64,000 nucleotides of DNA from JAGNLV01 sp964612145 (lineage in GTDB: Bacteria > Zixibacteria > MSB-5A5 > GN15 > FEB-12): assembly GCA_964612145.1 (NCBI GenBank), contig CAZTBP010000001.1:62001-126000 (forward strand), given 5' to 3'. The number at the start of each line of letters is the position of its first letter. Position 1 is the stretch's first letter. Made by a program: the position numbers and the translations under genes. Below, in pieces: positions 32,621 to 40,843 of the stretch. A model generated the notes under the pieces. The model was not told where the DNA came from, did not search any database, and saw nothing but the letters and a program-made list of their open reading frames with translations.

Positions 32621-33345
32621 TATTCTGTTCCGGCGATAGTGATCATCTTTTTGGAGAGTCGGGCGGCTCGCTGCGAGGGCAGCATCTGAAGCACCTGTGA
32701 GGCGTTCTTGGCCTTCATGCGCGGGAGAATTGACACGACCGTTTCGTCGTCGAGATTTGTCATGAGCCGCGCGACCGATTTGGCGTCCATGCCGTCATAC
32801 AGACGAGCCAGACTGGCAATACGGGCTGACTCGGCCTGCTCGATGCGAATGATCTTTTTACTGACCTCTTTGTCGAGGCGGCTCAGGTCGGCCTGACGTT
32901 TCTTCAATTCGGCCTCCCGGTCGGCAAGGCGCTTCTTCTCTTTGGCCAGCCAGTCGATGGCATCTAGGGAATCCTGCTCCGACATACCTTTGGTACCGGT
33001 ACCCAGTTCGCTGGCGTCCGGCTGGTAATCCAGCGCGGCCAGGTTCTCCTTGATTAGTTCGAGGACTTCCGGATCACCTTCGGCGGCGAGCAGGCTGTCG
33101 AGCACTTCCTCGTCAGTCGGTTCGGACTGCTGGTCGGTATTGCGCTTGAGATCAGTTTCGGATGCGACCGATTCAGTTGATGTCGACTTTCCGCCGGCCA
33201 GCATGAGCGTCACAAGTGCCACTGCGACAACGAGAACGATGCCGACGACACCAAATATGATGTACTTTATCATGCCGCCGCTCCTTTTGGGTGCAGTCTC
33301 TCCGGCCGGCTGTTCCGGCGTCGCATTCTGATTTTCTTCAGCCAC
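32620..33345 (-). CDS. MotE/MgtE-N-like flagellar protein
   Basis: 241 residues. After a short cytoplasmic tail comes one membrane helix (MIKYIIFGVVGIVLVVAVALVTLMLAGG), then an acidic linker, a coiled coil (ADREAELKKRQADLSRLDKEVSKK) and a C-terminal FliG/MgtE-N-like fold (YDGMDAKSVARLMTNLDDETVVSILPRMKAKNASQVLQML). The same layout is seen in MotE-type stator chaperones and in a gene that usually precedes fliK. It is the first gene of the motility block and has a sigma-54-like promoter upstream. Confidence 0.78.
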   Translation of the reverse strand: MAEENQNATPEQPAGETAPKRSGGMIKYIIFGVVGIVLVVAVALVTLMLAGGKSTSTESVASETDLKRNTDQQSEPTDEEVLDSLLAAEGDPEVLELIKENLAALDYQPDASELGTGTKGMSEQDSLDAIDWLAKEKKRLADREAELKKRQADLSRLDKEVSKKIIRIEQAESARIASLARLYDGMDAKSVARLMTNLDDETVVSILPRMKAKNASQVLQMLPSQRAARLSKKMITIAGTE

Positions 33346-33386
33346 AAATAATCTCCATCAGAAACATTTCTCCGTGGTGCTGCATT

Positions 33387-33402
33387 GCACGGTCCGTGCC
33401 AA
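33387..33402 (-). promoter_or_regulatory. Sigma-54 promoter of the motility block
   Basis: Minus strand: TTGGCACG (-24) and GTGCA (-12) with exactly 10 bases between the invariant GG and GC. Only one base differs from the consensus TTGGCACG-N4-TTGCA. Transcription would begin around 33375, about 30 bp before the motE-like ATG at 33345. Confidence 0.7.
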
Positions 33403-33811
33403 CTCTGTATGCAATATGGTAAGAGGCTGTTAAGCAGTAACTTGGCGTGCGGGGCGAAGCCTGATTCCGTAGCCCGTGCGGCCATCAGCAAGAAAACTTT
33501 TCCTGATTATCCGGAAATAATGGCGCACTTGCGTTATACCAATCGGCTGTCAGGAGAGTGCGGTGCGGCACCGGGCTCAAACCGCACCGCGCCGGAACTT
33601 GACATCACCTGCCGTGAATGTTTATTTGGGATCATCGCAGGATTCACGAAACCCACGGCAATTGTCCCATGCGATAGATTGAAAACATTGATGCAGACGG
33701 TATCGTATGGATTCTAAGGCACCTTGCATGAAAAGGATCAGTTCCGGACTGGACTGACAACAAAGCGGAAAAAAACAGGCAATTATAAATCTATAGCCAA
33801 GAGCCAGAGAC
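33403..33811. other. Divergent intergenic region without a gene
   Basis: 409 bp between the sigma-54 element and the STAS gene. No open frame with a ribosome-binding site was found. It must contain the promoter of the plus-strand signalling genes; a TTGAAA at about 33678 and a TATAAA-like box near 33784 were seen but do not form a convincing pair. Confidence 0.4.
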
Positions 33812-34165
33812 ATGAAAATCAATGATTTAGTACGGGATGGCGTCGTAGTCATTGCTCTGGAGGGCAAAATCAACAGCCCGGATCACCGGACGCTGCTGCA
33901 TGGCCGGGTGAAGGAATATCTGGAGTCCGACCATCTCAATATCGTTCTTGATTTCGACAAGGTCGAATGGGTCAACAGTCTCGGAATCGGTACGATCTTC
34001 GCCGCCTCGGCTTCGGTGGACTCCAAGGAAGGTCGGCTGGTGTTGTCCAATATCACCAACATCAAGGCACTTCAGGTAATGCGGAAGTTCCTGCAGATGT
34101 TCGACGTCTACGATGACACCGATGAGGCTGTAAAGTCGTTTAAGCAACCCTCGACCGAGGGGTGA
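33812..34165 (+). CDS. STAS-domain anti-sigma factor antagonist
   Basis: 117 residues of a single STAS domain. The phosphorylatable serine is Ser56 in VEWVNSLGIGTIF, preceded by the strand LNIVLDFDKV. Such proteins bind an anti-sigma (or other kinase) partner when unphosphorylated and are reactivated by PP2C phosphatases. The next two genes encode a histidine kinase and a receiver-PP2C protein, so the partner switch is two-thirds present; the anti-sigma kinase is not in the window. Confidence 0.9.
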   Translation: MKINDLVRDGVVVIALEGKINSPDHRTLLHGRVKEYLESDHLNIVLDFDKVEWVNSLGIGTIFAASASVDSKEGRLVLSNITNIKALQVMRKFLQMFDVYDDTDEAVKSFKQPSTEG

Positions 34166-34194
34166 AAACCGGCACACACAACAGGGAGAGCGCA

Positions 34195-35889
34195 ATGAGC
34201 GCTGAGAACGGGAAGAACCTGGCTGATCATGCGGTGCTTAAATCGCTGTTTGACCTGCGCGCAGAGCTCAGGCGGTACCAGGATCCGCGCAAAATGCTGA
34301 TCAATACCATGCGGCACGCGCAGGATTTGCTTGGGGCCGACGCCGGGGCGGTCGCGGCCATCGTACGGGAGCATCTGACTACGGAGCTGATCTATTCCAC
34401 CGATCGGAGCGAAGAGTGGAATCTCGGTCTTCTCAATGACTTCATCAAACGCCGCCGTCCTGAGATTCCAGACCAATTAGTTGTTGCGCGAATTCTGCGT
34501 CGAAATCGACCTTGGGGAGCTATCGCCCTGCGCTTTCACAGCCGCCCCGATGGGAAACAGTATCTGGATGCCCTGCGGTCTATCACCGACGCCCTCAACG
34601 AGGCGCTTGTCGAATTTGATGACGGGCGAATTCGAACCCTGCGGCAGCGGATTGAGCATAAGATTGTGAGGCGGCAGGATCCCAAAGACATTATTTACGT
34701 CTTTCTTCACGGCATCAGATCCCTGACCCGATATGATCATTCCGCAGCCTTTTTGGCTACTCAGCCAAAAAATAACGACCTCCAACTCATTGCCGAACAG
34801 ATTGCCTGGACCAAAGCGAAGAGTCGTAAGATCGGCCTGCGGCTGACGCTGAATGATCTCGAGCTGGATGAACTCGCCCGTCCCGGTGCCCGACTGTATC
34901 GCCGGCGCGGTAAGATCTGGCACAACTCCATCACCGGCAAACGGTCGCCTGTCGCGGAATGCCTCGATTACAATCGGGGCACCGATACCGGCGTACGGGA
35001 GAACGCCATGGTGTGTGCGGTCATCGACGCTCCCGACGGCACCCGGGGAGTTCTCAAGATTTCGTTTCAGCACTCGCGCTCGCTGGGAGAATTCGAGGCC
35101 GGCCTTGTCGACAGCTTCATACCACTGATTTCATTGACAATGCAATTCATGCACTCGACTGACGCACTCAAAGAGCAGGTCCTGCAGGCTGAGCGCAAAA
35201 ACGTCCTGGCCAGTATTTCGCGCGGTATAGCCCACGACGTCAATAACGCCTTTGGTGCTGTACTCCCGCTCACCCAGCAACTTGCAAAGGATGTGAATGA
35301 GGGCCGTATCGAGCCCGAGACATTGAGCCGGGATTTGGAAACGATCGAGTCGGGCCTCAAGACCTGTCGACGCATATTTTCCGGGATGTTAGCCTTGGTA
35401 CGTCCGCCGGAAGATCGCGATATTGGCGACGGCAATGTGCGGCGCGCGATCGACGGCGCTCTCAATGTTGTGCGGAGCAAGATCGAACGGCATCGTATCG
35501 ATGTCACATCGTTCGTGCCGTCGGAGTTGTCGTCGGTCAGCGGCAACCAGAGCGATTTAACCAGAGTCTTTCTCAACCTGTTCACCAATGCTATCGATGC
35601 CATGCCCGGCGGCGGAGAGCTGACAGTCTCGGCTGCCGAGCAGGGCGACCGGGTAAGAATCGTTGTCCAGGACAACGGAGTCGGTATTCCTGCCAACATT
35701 ATTGAGCGCGTGACCGATTCGTTCTTCACAACAAAAGATACGGGTAACGGACTCGGGCTTTCTATCTGCCGGACCATCGTCTGGGACATGGACGGAAAAT
35801 TCTCTATTGAAAGCCAGGAAGGGGAAGGGACAAAAATCACCTTGATCCTGCCCATCTCCATTGCCGAGCCAGGGACGGTACAGCCATGA
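34195..35889 (+). CDS. GAF-type sensor histidine kinase
   Basis: 564 residues from the ATG at 34195, with AGGGAG six bases upstream; a GTG at 34162 overlapping the previous stop is less likely. Residues 1-310 form two GAF-like sensor regions without membrane segments. The H-box is GIAHDVNNAFGAV with His347. The ATPase domain is intact: LFTNAIDAMPGGG (N-box), DNGVGIP (G1) and GNGLGLSICRTIV (G2). It overlaps the next gene by four bases, so the receiver-PP2C protein is its likely substrate. Confidence 0.9.
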   Translation: MSAENGKNLADHAVLKSLFDLRAELRRYQDPRKMLINTMRHAQDLLGADAGAVAAIVREHLTTELIYSTDRSEEWNLGLLNDFIKRRRPEIPDQLVVARILRRNRPWGAIALRFHSRPDGKQYLDALRSITDALNEALVEFDDGRIRTLRQRIEHKIVRRQDPKDIIYVFLHGIRSLTRYDHSAAFLATQPKNNDLQLIAEQIAWTKAKSRKIGLRLTLNDLELDELARPGARLYRRRGKIWHNSITGKRSPVAECLDYNRGTDTGVRENAMVCAVIDAPDGTRGVLKISFQHSRSLGEFEAGLVDSFIPLISLTMQFMHSTDALKEQVLQAERKNVLASISRGIAHDVNNAFGAVLPLTQQLAKDVNEGRIEPETLSRDLETIESGLKTCRRIFSGMLALVRPPEDRDIGDGNVRRAIDGALNVVRSKIERHRIDVTSFVPSELSSVSGNQSDLTRVFLNLFTNAIDAMPGGGELTVSAAEQGDRVRIVVQDNGVGIPANIIERVTDSFFTTKDTGNGLGLSICRTIVWDMDGKFSIESQEGEGTKITLILPISIAEPGTVQP

Positions 35890-37025
35890 GCAACTGGAAA
35901 CTACTGGTGGTAGATGACGAACCGGGGATCCTCCGCGCCATAGAAAGAATTTTGTCCGGATCGTACGACGTAACCGCCTGCGATAGTTCGGAAATCGCTC
36001 TTGATCTGGCCCGCAGGGTCAAACCTGATCTTGCGGTTGTTGATATTCGCATGCCGGAATTGAATGGATTCCAGCTGCTCCAGCAGCTCAAGGAATTTGA
36101 CCCTGAGATGGAAGTCATCTTGATGACCGGGAGTGTAGATGAATCCGATGAGAAGCTGGTTCGAGCGATCAAAGAGAAAGCCTTTTACTTCATAACCAAG
36201 CCGTTTGATCGTGAAGTTCTGCTGGCCCTAGTCGACCGGTGCCTCGAGATGAAGCGACTTCAACGCGCCGAACGAGCCCACAGCAGACAGATGCAAAGTC
36301 AACTGGCCGCAGCTCGGGCTTTTCAGGAATCGATGCTTCCCCCTCGTATTGGCAAGTTCGACGAATTCGGTGTCCATGCGTCGTACTACGCGTGCGAGGA
36401 CGTCGCCGGTGATTACTTCGACTACGCCGTCAGCGGCAAGGACCATCTTACCGTACTTGTCGCTGATGTTGTCGGACACGGCGCCTCGGCCGCCATGCTA
36501 ACCGCGATTGTACGCTCGGCGTTTCATCACGCATCCGCCGACGGTTACCCGCCTGCCACTATCGCCGGTTCGATCAGTACAATGATTAGCGCTTTCGCAC
36601 CTGACCTTTACCTTACTCTCATGTGCGCCCGGCTGTCACGTTCGGACAGCAGCATCGAATATGTCAACGCGGGCCATCCGCCCGGCTTGTTGATCACCAG
36701 TGACGGACAGATTGTCGATCTCCCGCCGACCGGGGCGCTCATTACTCCGCTCCAGAAGCAGTTAACGTGGGAAACCGGCCGCCTTGACCTGCCGCCGGAT
36801 TCACTGCTGGTGATGTACTCCGACGGTGTCATCGATGTCGCCCCGGATCAGGACCTGTTCGGCATTGACCGGCTGTACAGTTTAATAGGCAAGCATTGTT
36901 CTGATCGGGACTGCCTGGTCGAGAATATTCACACAGAAATTGCCGCATTTCAAAATGACCGGTCGCTTGCCGATGATCTGACGCTGCTCTCCGTCTGGCC
37001 GGTACAACAACGGCAACTCGAATAG
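35886..37025 (+). CDS. Response regulator with PP2C (RsbU/SpoIIE-type) phosphatase output
   Basis: 379 residues. A receiver domain (1-120) has phospho-acceptor Asp53 (VVDIRMPE), Thr80 region LMTGS and TKPF. A helical linker leads to a PPM phosphatase domain with the metal-binding motifs DVAGDYFDY, ADVVGHGASAAM, NAGHPP, YSDGVIDV and DDLTLL. It should dephosphorylate the STAS protein two genes upstream when phosphorylated by the adjacent kinase. Confidence 0.92.
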   Translation: MSNWKLLVVDDEPGILRAIERILSGSYDVTACDSSEIALDLARRVKPDLAVVDIRMPELNGFQLLQQLKEFDPEMEVILMTGSVDESDEKLVRAIKEKAFYFITKPFDREVLLALVDRCLEMKRLQRAERAHSRQMQSQLAAARAFQESMLPPRIGKFDEFGVHASYYACEDVAGDYFDYAVSGKDHLTVLVADVVGHGASAAMLTAIVRSAFHHASADGYPPATIAGSISTMISAFAPDLYLTLMCARLSRSDSSIEYVNAGHPPGLLITSDGQIVDLPPTGALITPLQKQLTWETGRLDLPPDSLLVMYSDGVIDVAPDQDLFGIDRLYSLIGKHCSDRDCLVENIHTEIAAFQNDRSLADDLTLLSVWPVQQRQLE

Positions 37026-37103
37026 TCGCATTGTTGATAGCTCCCTCCGATGCCATCGTTGGTAGGTGCTTTAAGCTCTTGTAAGGTTGAAAACCGGCTT
37101 GAT

Positions 37104-38414
37104 TCAGCCGACCAACTCACCGGTCAAGTAGTCATCGTGGGCGGCAGTGATCTTTGCCCGCACGATCTTCCGTCCAGCGTACTCTTTCGACGGGAGCTTC
37201 ACCTTGAGATAGTTGTCTGAGACGGCAAAGTGCGAACCGTCTTCATCTCCCTTATGCTCGGCGATCACCTCCAGCGTCTGCCCCACCTGGCGCTGAAGGT
37301 TAGCCCGAAGGAGGTCATTGGACACGGCGGACAAAGTTTTCTGCCTGGTCCGTATGACTTCCGGATTTACCTTGTCAGGAAACTCTGAAGCAGTTGTTCC
37401 CGGTCGGTCGCTATAGCTGAATACGTGAAGGTAGTCGAGCAGGCCGGATTCGCACAGCGCTTTGGTCTGGGCAAAGTGCTCGTCTGTCTCACCGGGGAAC
37501 CCGACAATGACATCGGCGCCGATTGTAGTTCCGGGCACGGCGGCTTTTACATCCGAAACGCGCTTGATATAGATCGCCTGATTGTATGGCCGGCGCATTT
37601 TGCGGAGAATTTCGGTCGAGGCTGCCTGAAGGGGCATGTGAAAGTGGCGGCAGATACGGCCGTCGGAGTCGGCGTAGACCTGCACCAGGTCATCACGAAC
37701 GGCCTGCGGCTCAATCGATGAGAGCCGCATGCGGCCGAGATCAGTCTCGTCCATTATCATCCGGCACAGCCCTGCGAGGTTCTTCACCTGCGGTTCACGC
37801 GTGCGGTCGTGGTAATAGCCCATGTTGATTCCGGTCAGGACGACCTCCCGGTATCCCTGCTCGACCAGCGTGTTGATTTCACTGACAATCTCGGCAACAG
37901 GACGGTTGCTCAGGCGGCCGCGGACGATTGTGATGATACAGAACGAGCACCACTGATTACAGCCGTCGGAGATTTTCAGCCAGGCCCGGTTGCGATCGTG
38001 GAAATCCTCAATATGCGGTGAGCAGGATTTGTCGGGCTCGGCGGAAAACAGGTCGGGGATTTTGCTGGGAAGAATGTCGGCGATTTGCTCTTTTTCATCG
38101 TTGTGCACGATGACATCGACCCCCTCCATCCCGGAAATCCGCTCCGGTTCGTGATCGACATAGCAGCCGACAACCACTATCCGCCCATTTGGATTGTGCC
38201 GCGCCGCCCGACGGATCAGGTAGCGGCAGTCAGAGTCGGCCCGATGTGTGACGGTACAGGTGTTGATGATAGTCAGGTCGGCCTTCTCGTCGTTGCCTTC
38301 GGCCCGTCGGAAGCCGAACGGATAGATACGGGCAGCCATCCGTTCGGTCTCGTACTGGTTGAGACGGCAGCCAACCGTTTGGAGTCGAACGATTTTTTTC
38401 GATTCAGTCGCCAT
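37104..38414 (-). CDS. mtaB: tRNA ms2t6A methylthiotransferase MtaB
   Basis: 436 residues in three domains. The UPF0004 domain carries TVGCRLNQYE, INTCTVTHRAD and VVVGCYV (three Cys for one Fe-S cluster). The radical-SAM domain has ISDGCNQWCSFCIITIVRGR (CxxxCxxC), and a short TRAM-like region ends the protein. The TVGCRLNxxE start separates MtaB from MiaB and RimO. It adds methylthio to t6A37 in tRNAs reading ANN codons. Transcribed alone, convergent with the phosphatase gene. Confidence 0.93.
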   Translation of the reverse strand: MATESKKIVRLQTVGCRLNQYETERMAARIYPFGFRRAEGNDEKADLTIINTCTVTHRADSDCRYLIRRAARHNPNGRIVVVGCYVDHEPERISGMEGVDVIVHNDEKEQIADILPSKIPDLFSAEPDKSCSPHIEDFHDRNRAWLKISDGCNQWCSFCIITIVRGRLSNRPVAEIVSEINTLVEQGYREVVLTGINMGYYHDRTREPQVKNLAGLCRMIMDETDLGRMRLSSIEPQAVRDDLVQVYADSDGRICRHFHMPLQAASTEILRKMRRPYNQAIYIKRVSDVKAAVPGTTIGADVIVGFPGETDEHFAQTKALCESGLLDYLHVFSYSDRPGTTASEFPDKVNPEVIRTRQKTLSAVSNDLLRANLQRQVGQTLEVIAEHKGDEDGSHFAVSDNYLKVKLPSKEYAGRKIVRAKITAAHDDYLTGELVG

Positions 38415-38445
38415 GAGCTACCATTATAACGCATTTCCCGCTAAA

Positions 38446-38658
38446 ATGATGGGAAAAATGTGGCGAGTGGTTTGGGAAGAAACCGGCAAGTTTGTTACGC
38501 TGGAGTTTGCCGAGACAGGTGAAAATGAGATCCTGTTTGACGGTGCGGTGTGTCGGTTGGCCGCGCCGAATTCAATGACCATTGAAGCGAAAATGACGCG
38601 CAAGGGTATCAACAGTGCGATCGAACTGCCTCGGTCACCGGACTATCTGCTGTTCTGA
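38446..38658 (+). CDS. Possible 70-residue protein
   Basis: 70 residues from the first of several in-frame ATGs, divergent from mtaB by 31 bp. The product is a plausible small beta protein (MWRVVWEETGKFVTLEFAETGENEILF ... MTIEAKMTRKGINSAIEL). No family is recognised, and the ribosome-binding site is poor. A strong bidirectional terminator follows 26 bp after the stop, which favours real transcription. Confidence 0.4.
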   Translation: MMGKMWRVVWEETGKFVTLEFAETGENEILFDGAVCRLAAPNSMTIEAKMTRKGINSAIELPRSPDYLLF

Positions 38659-38684
38659 GAGTAAAAAGTGGACACTGTAAAAAA

Positions 38685-38712
38685 AGCCCGCGGCACTTCG
38701 CCGCGGGCTTTT
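38685..38712. terminator. Bidirectional terminator
   Basis: AGCCCGCGGC-ACTTC-GCCGCGGGCT is a perfect 10-bp stem preceded by a run of A and followed by TTTT, so it can act on both strands. It lies between the small plus-strand gene and the lipoprotein gene on the minus strand. Confidence 0.85.
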
Positions 38713-38741
38713 AAGCTATGAATCAGGTCAGGAGTTTTAGG

Positions 38742-40190
38742 TTACTCCTCTTCTTCAAATTCGTACTCATCGCAATCAGTCGCCGGTTCACCGTCGCAGT
38801 GACCCGGGCCGATGCAGCCGTTGTTGAAGGCGTCGAACAGGTCCTTCCACTGGTTGACCATGTTCTTGTCCTGCCTGGACAGGTCATACCAGTCGTCAAA
38901 GGAATGTTCGGCCAGGAATTGATCAGCCATCATTATGGCGTCACCGAGATCGGTATCGGAGGCACCATCGGCAATACTGAGCTTGGTGCCCAAAAGCTGT
39001 GCCTGCAAACGGCCGATACCGTTGCTACCCATACGACCGAAAATCTCAACAGCGATCTCAACATCGGTTACCGCAATGCTTTCGTCACCACCCGGGGTAC
39101 CAAGCCAGATCGGCAGGTACTGGGAAACCATGTCGGGCTGGGGACCAAGGCCGGTCCAGTTCATCCAGTAACCGATCGTATGCGTGCAGCCTTCCTGCAT
39201 CGGCTGGTAAATGCCCATGTCCCAGGTCGGGTCGTATTCGCCCGCATCGAGGGTCGTGCAGATCGTGAAGCCGTCCATGTCAGCGTCGCTGTCAAGGGCA
39301 TCATCGGCACCCTGATCCTGCGGGGAAAGCACGTAGCCGGTCGGGATCACAAAGTGAATGCTGTAATCACCCGGTTCCAAGTCAACAAACTGGTAGAAGC
39401 CGGTGGCATCGGTCGTAGTCTCGGCCAGAATATTGCCTTCGCAATCCATCAGGTGGACTGTAACGCCGCCAACACCCATCTCACCGTCGTCCTGAATGCC
39501 GTCCATGTCACTGTCGTACCAGACGAAGTCACCAATACCGGCGAGTTCCGGCGGCGGCTGGGTCTCAAATTCATATTTCACCAGCGAACGCTTCTCCGGA
39601 AGACCTTCGGCGTAACGTCCGACAGTCAGGTTATTGGAGAAGACCTGAACAGAATCCGGATAAGCTTCGTAGATCGAGGCGTCTTCCAGGGGCATAACCG
39701 TGTCACACATGGTCGCGCCGCCGTCAACAGAGTAGCAGACTTCCAGCCAGGCGCCCCGGCCCTCCTCGATCGCGCCGAGGAACGTCCGCGGATACTCAAG
39801 GCTGTCCTGAATCAGCATCACACCGTAGTTCGGATAGGTACCATCGACCCAGGCCGTCACCAGGGCGGTCAGGTCAACGGTTTTCCAACCGGCGGCATCG
39901 GCATAAAAGGAACCCTCAGCCGGACTGGCGAAATCAGAAGCCGTGTTGTTCCAGGTAGCCGTAGCTTCCATCCACATATCGGTTGCCCGATAGACACCGA
40001 TCTTCTGGTCGGACGGGACGAGAACGTCGACGTAGAACGTCGCGGATTCAATGGTCGCGCCCGGCGGAATCGCATAGTTCGCCGTGCGGAGATCAAGCTG
40101 CGTGTCCATCGGATTCTTGTCGGTCGAACAGCCGGCGATCACCAGCATAAGAGCGATAACCGGAACAAGCAGTCGAAAGGTTTTGAACAT
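38742..40190 (-). CDS. Large lipoprotein with DNRLRE-like and SdrD B-like domains
   Basis: 482 residues from the ATG at 40190 (AGGAGG seven bases upstream). A lipoprotein signal with lipobox VIAGC places the N-terminus in the membrane. Residues about 40-200 resemble the DNRLRE beta domain (GATIESATFYVDVLVP ... TWNNTASDF ... YGVMLIQD). Residues about 235-360 form an SdrD-B/Cna-like domain (IGDFVWYDSDMDGIQDDGEMGVGGVTVHLMD). The C-terminal part has TIGYWMNWTG and several cysteines and ends in an acidic tail. Surface exposure is inferred. A sigma-54-like promoter lies upstream. Confidence 0.85.
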   Translation of the reverse strand: MFKTFRLLVPVIALMLVIAGCSTDKNPMDTQLDLRTANYAIPPGATIESATFYVDVLVPSDQKIGVYRATDMWMEATATWNNTASDFASPAEGSFYADAAGWKTVDLTALVTAWVDGTYPNYGVMLIQDSLEYPRTFLGAIEEGRGAWLEVCYSVDGGATMCDTVMPLEDASIYEAYPDSVQVFSNNLTVGRYAEGLPEKRSLVKYEFETQPPPELAGIGDFVWYDSDMDGIQDDGEMGVGGVTVHLMDCEGNILAETTTDATGFYQFVDLEPGDYSIHFVIPTGYVLSPQDQGADDALDSDADMDGFTICTTLDAGEYDPTWDMGIYQPMQEGCTHTIGYWMNWTGLGPQPDMVSQYLPIWLGTPGGDESIAVTDVEIAVEIFGRMGSNGIGRLQAQLLGTKLSIADGASDTDLGDAIMMADQFLAEHSFDDWYDLSRQDKNMVNQWKDLFDAFNNGCIGPGHCDGEPATDCDEYEFEEEE

Positions 40191-40247
40191 GTTTATGGTC
40201 CTCCTTTGTGATAGTAGTAAATGGAATGTTCTATGTACATACCGCGT

Positions 40248-40264
40248 GCTGTCTGCAGGCCAAG
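40248..40264 (-). promoter_or_regulatory. Candidate sigma-54 promoter of the lipoprotein gene
   Basis: Minus strand: CTTGGCC (-24) and CAGCA (-12), with exactly 10 bases between GG and GC. The invariant dinucleotides are present, but the flanking match is moderate (TTGGC good, CAGCA versus TTGCA). Transcription would start about 45 bp before the ATG at 40190. Confidence 0.4.
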
Positions 40265-40781
40265 CTATCATCTTGACCCGCGACTATTGTCACCCGGTGC
40301 TTTTGTTTCTAATGTAATGTAGTCAATCGAGGTGTGTATTTCGATTTGCGTCGATCGTCCGTAAAATAGCAAAAATTGTCTATTCTCACAAGAATAACCC
40401 GTACCACAATGTAATTTGTCTGTGATTCCAAGGATGTGATATCAGACCGTCTATGCTGGCCATTTATTCAAATTGGTGCGCGGTCACTGCAAAAAATCTT
40501 CAGAACTCGCCTGCTGTCGGTTAGAACAGCAGCTATAGGTCCAATGTTCCTGTCCAAGACGGTCTTCGGACAATCCGTTGAACGATTACGTACGGGAAAT
40601 AGCCTCATATCTGTCATGTATAGCGAACTACGTGCCAACCCCCGCAACCAACACTCTATCCTGTTCACAGTACAGGCAATGCGCAGTATTAGTACATCAA
40701 AATACGCCAAAATGCGCCCCCGATCCCACGTCCCATGTTGCAACATCTTGCGATAGTTGCGCTTACAAATTCACTTACGGA
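40265..40781. other. Long gene-free region between divergent surface genes
   Basis: 517 bp with a visibly lower GC content than its neighbours and no frame with a ribosome-binding site or coding character. Such a long leader is expected for sigma-54 genes that need upstream activator sites; no perfect repeated site was found by eye. Confidence 0.4.
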
Positions 40782-40797
40782 TGGCACTGAGATTGCA
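40782..40797 (+). promoter_or_regulatory. Sigma-54 promoter of the FN3/T9SS protein
   Basis: TGGCAC-TGAGA-TTGCA has the invariant GG (40783-40784) and GC (40795-40796) exactly 10 bases apart and matches the consensus at all but one informative position. Transcription would start near 40808, with the ATG at 40844. Confidence 0.75.
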
Positions 40798-40843
40798 ATT
40801 ATGCCGGGCTCAGACATCGAACCGACCATTTCATGGAGGTGAA

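Noticed and set aside
38718..40211. A 497-residue open frame on the plus strand
   Set aside because: It is antisense to the lipoprotein gene, which has a signal peptide, domains and a ribosome-binding site. The antisense product has no recognisable domain and arises from GC-biased third positions.
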